64,000 bases of DNA from Lunularia cruciata (taxonomy: Eukaryota > Streptophyta > Marchantiopsida > Lunulariales > Lunulariaceae): positions 14,265,001 to 14,329,000 of the forward strand of contig OX419758.1 of the NCBI GenBank assembly GCA_948567375.1, written 5' to 3'. The notes beneath the pieces were generated by a model that did not search any database, had not been told where the DNA came from, and saw only the letters and a program-made list of their open reading frames with translations. Positions 60,250-64,000 of the stretch are shown here, piece by piece. A program made the position numbers and the translations under genes. Within the stretch, counting starts at the first letter, position 1; each line of letters begins with the position of its first letter.

Positions 60250-63200
60250 AGTCAGAACATACGTTACTAAGTAGGTGCATGAAATAGAAATATGGTTTTA
60301 TTGTGTAATTAGGGTGAACTAAAGTTGATTGTGACTACGAATTTGACTTTTGCTTCACATCCCTCTTTTGTTAAAAAAAAATTAGTATGTTGGATTTGGT
60401 CCTTGAGCTAATTTGATGATGTTGCCTTTCCTGTTTGGAAGTAATGGCATAAGAAGTTAGAAGTTCCCTTAACAATGAAGATGCCCTTCAAGTAGATAGA
60501 TTGTTCTTTAATTGGGGTGGGATGGATTCCTTAGGGAGGGAGTATTAGAGCACAAAAGAGAATCGGATATGGCTAAGTCAACTACTTGTTGGCAATGTGT
60601 ATTTAACCTTCTTAATTATCATTGCCTTGGCCTACCAAGAATCAGGTCATAGAAGAATTACTATACCAGTCTTACAAATATGCATGTGAGTTGACTAATG
60701 AACATATTTTGTGCATGTCAACTTGTGAATATCAACTATTCTTAACTTTCAGGCAAGTTATAGCCTTTGTGATTGAATGATGGATTGAGACACTTGACTA
60801 AATCAAAATTGAGACAAAAGACATTACATTCTAGGATATTCATGGTTAGGGATTGGATTATGTGAAATCAACCTCATTGTTTTCTTGAAGGCTCTGTCTG
60901 GTGTCTCCTATACTAGACCATGCTCACCTAGATGGACCCCAAGTAGACCACTCTCACTAGTAGCCATTGGCCTGCCAACTTGGTCCATTGCCCCCAACAT
61001 GTGCTTGAATTGTCTTGATAGGCACAGAGCTCACAAGTGTCCAAGTGTTGATGCCTATCAAGGGCTACTCTACCAAGCCAAGGCTCACAATCCAAGTCAA
61101 AAAATTCAGGTCCATAGCTTGACCTAACACCTTACACTTGGATGCCTCTGACATTACTATAACAATAGTAATAATATCAACATGAAAACCCATTGCCCAC
61201 ACACTCTTATTGGATCGGGCTCCACCAATTGATGTAACTATGAGTCCTAAACAAGGCCAATTATGTCCCTCTTGAAAAGCATAGGAACTTGTGAAACGCA
61301 TAAGTTTGGGTAAAGCAGCTGTAGGTTATCCAACAAGGTTCATCACTACCATAAGTGACCTATCAACCACTACCATTGTTTGACATCTCCCAAAACACAC
61401 TAGAATGGGGATCTATAGACCTTGACCTTAGCTAACACAGGTGTATCCTTGACAAGGCCATCAAAAAATCACCAAATAAATGGAACCATGTCTCTCCAAA
61501 TCCTATGCTCCCAGCCAGGAAATGTTTGCTAGTAGAGTCTTTTGGTAACCCTTGACTATCGACATCAATAATAACTAAAGATATAAATAGGCCAAGTGTG
61601 CCACATGATGTAGAGAAACTTACCTAGCAATCTCATCTCTCTCTACATACAATTACCTCTATACTCATATACCTACCTATAGTACTATAGCTAGTCTAGT
61701 GCTAATCCCACCAAACAACTCCAATAGACATATCCCTCTACTAGATACTACTAAGCAATGAGTGTAGTATCAAAAGATGATAAGGTAATAGACTCCACAG
61801 AATCATCCTTACATTGGTCTCTCTATGGTACAAAGGCTCCACTCTAAGCATGTTGCGCCAACCAATTTGCATGTTGCTACAATGCCTCTTCAAAACTCCA
61901 CAATGGAACATCCAAGGTAGATGGAACAATCCCACTTGTACTCCAAATTGAGTGATCTCCTCTAGTATAGGAAATTTTCCACATGAGCATTCCTCTTTAA
62001 TAAGTCACCAAGCCAAGTAACAGATCATTGAAAGCTAAAACTGATGTCATGGTCCCTAGCTATAGTGAGCAAAGACTACTACTACTAAAGCATACTGGTA
62101 GGCACCATGTGAGACAGCTTGTCTCTCATTGAGGATGAACCTTTGATGGTTATTAATTTAGCACACCATGGACTAAGAAGGCAAAAATCCCAACACCATC
62201 ACACTCCTCCAAGTCACCTCCAAAACTCAATATATTGCTTACTAGAGAACTCAATGAGATAGAGATAATTGCAAATGAAAGGATATTGAATACCTCATCA
62301 CTTGTAGTTTATATACTTTTGAAAAAATTATACACCAAAGATACTAATTACCAAAGTAACTCAAGTTACTAGGCTAAAATTCAAATAAAGTCTAAAAGTC
62401 TAAAGGAATACCCAAGCATATGGGAATAATCCTATGGGTAGATGATCTTAATTTCCCCTACCAACTAAGTAAATGATTCCTTCACATGGGCTATCCTTGG
62501 ATTGTAGAAAAATCCGCATCAACAAGGTTTGTGGGTCCAAGAGCTATCAACTCTTTCCTCAATGTCAAATAACTAAGAATAATATCAAATCAATACACTA
62601 GAAGATAAAGTAATGGTGCTCACTATTTTCTCTTCCTCTAGAATAGGGTCACCTTGATTTTAGCTAGGATTAACTCTAACTAATCATGACTAATATAGAA
62701 GCTTAGCTAAACTCCATATAGATAATATTTATCCATTACTTGCAATACCAAACTTAATATCCCATATAGCATATATACATCAACAAGTGCTATAGATAAA
62801 CCCATCTCTCACTTGATTGCCAACCTGGTCTATAGGAGATTATCTCCTCCCAATAGTGAATATTAAACCCCATGGGGTATAACACTACTCCATAGTTAGC
62901 ACATCATATGACCCTACTACAATTGCAATGGCCTGAGCTCTTACTATAGAGTTATCACCTAAATTATCAGGCTAAATACAATGAGCTCCCCACATGTGAT
63001 GTATTGTGCTGAACTACCCCATAGAGATTTTTGGATCTTAAATAGACACCTCTCCACATTGGCTTGTATAGCTGAAGATCGACAATTGCATCCTTCCCCA
63101 ATATAAGAGGCTACACATCAGAATCTAATGAGACCCTCTCTGGTGTATAGACCTTCCCTAAAGGTCCCATGAAATAAAAAATCCCCTTTGGTTATCCAAT

Positions 63201-63590
63201 AGGACAACTCCAAATGTAGACCAAGTTTGCTCAAATGCAAGTCTAGATGGTAACTCTTCCAACCTAACTACTATTGCCTACCATACACCATTGGTCATTG
63301 AGCAGATTCCATGCTCCTCAACCAAATCAACTCCATTATCAACACCTCTGCTCTAGAAGTAAGAACCACATCATCCTTACTCTCACAAGGTGTGGTAGCC
63401 AACCAAAACACTAGAGTTGGGTCAACTCCCAATGTAAACATGTCACCAGTTGAGAACAAAGAGAACTGCATAATCAATTGAGCCACTCTCAACATCATGC
63501 TAGACTAAATTTGTGTAGTAGTAGGTAGTTGACTAACATCTAGTCCATCATGCATTCCATATCACCTAACACACTTGCACTAGGACGTTT
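60250..63590. other. Unassigned, probably inner part of a minus-strand gypsy element
   Basis: On the minus strand a possible gag start (ATG at 63599, 'MAPKRPSASV') is followed by fragments down to 61740, but stops are frequent and no zinc knuckle or protease motif was found. If it belongs with the pol at 55.8-58.7 kb, the ABCC fragment sits between gag and pol of the same element. Confidence 0.35.
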
Positions 63591-63619
63591 AGGAGCCATG
63601 GATATTGCAAAAGATAGAG

Positions 63620-64000
63620 AAGAGAAATAGGAGAATGGAAGATCAAAGTGAAAGATCACATTGAGACTCTTGGATTAGTGAAACTCTAAATGCCTAGCAT
63701 GAGCTTGGATTTTGATATTTATAGAAAACATATAAGGCTCTTGAGAAGCTTCTTAGGAAGCTTCCTAAAAGAAATTCCAAGAGAAATACCAAAGAAGAAA
63801 CACAAGAGAAACACCAAGCTCCATCTGTAAATACTCTAAATGAGTACCTTGTCTTTATTATATAGCAAAGAGGATCCACTCAAAGGGAGATCCACTCAAA
63901 GATTAGATACATAGATTGGTGATATGTCAACAAGCTCCACTCTTAGATTAATTGTATGGATTGGTGAAATGTTGATATTTGTCTTATCTAGTTTGTCAAA
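63620..64000 (-). repeat. Gypsy LTR, minus orientation, cut by the window edge
   Basis: It shares 'aaactctaaatgccta' and the run of 'aagcttcttaggaagcttcc'-like blocks with the LTR at 30180-30612, and its outer part (63848-64000) matches 33767-33900. The rest lies beyond the window. Confidence 0.6.

Noticed and set aside
1-64000. CRISPR array, bacterial operons, organellar genes or virus insertions
   Set aside because: No evenly spaced repeat-spacer array, no ribosome-binding-site/operon structure and no viral coat or movement-protein genes were found; the window is plant nuclear in character.

Overview
The window looks like nuclear DNA of a land plant, most likely a moss or another bryophyte. 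It is AT-rich, intron-containing and packed with decayed retrotransposons. The best taxonomic pointer is a pair of intact three-exon genes for bryoporin, the actinoporin-type protein family first described in the moss Physcomitrella. The species cannot be named from sequence alone. Nothing bacterial, no CRISPR array and no organellar gene set was seen.

Layout. (1) 1-15 kb is repeat land: the 3' end of a Ty1/copia element with its LTR; two inverted copies of an unclassified repeat ('family X') terminus; a nearly full-length but dead Ty3/gypsy element (3957-9409) sitting inside a family X copy; then degenerate family X coiled-coil coding sequence on the minus strand. (2) 15-23.7 kb is a gene island with two divergently transcribed bryoporin genes (16859-18009 minus, 19858-21004 plus) sharing a 1.85-kb intergenic region. 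(3) 23.7-27.3 kb holds a MITE-like inverted-repeat unit and a broken non-LTR retrotransposon with zinc finger, reverse transcriptase and C-terminal CCHC/endonuclease domains. (4) 28.9-41.2 kb is nested repeat land: a minus-strand gypsy element split by a second family X copy, an LTR, a third family X copy and a copia reverse-transcriptase remnant. (5) 41.5-48.4 kb is a second gene island: a dead cytochrome P450 of CYP711 (MAX1) type, a tRNA-Ala-like pseudogene, and an apparently intact three-exon gene that joins an alveolin/articulin-like Val-Pro repeat domain to a dehydrin-like tail. (6) 49.7-64 kb returns to repeats: a degenerate AACCCTAG-rich array, two long (TA)n tracts, a minus-strand gypsy pol with an internal tandem duplication, a multi-exon ABCC transporter pseudogene, and an LTR running off the end.

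Functionally, three genes appear able to work: the two bryoporins (membrane pore-forming proteins, linked to dehydration tolerance in moss) and the repeat/dehydrin-like gene (by its motifs a candidate desiccation or cortex protein). Two of the three gene losses visible here concern a strigolactone-pathway-type P450 and an ABCC transporter. The most novel signals are the composite dehydrin/alveolin-like gene, the CYP711-type relic, and family X, a repeated coding unit that I could not assign to any known element class.
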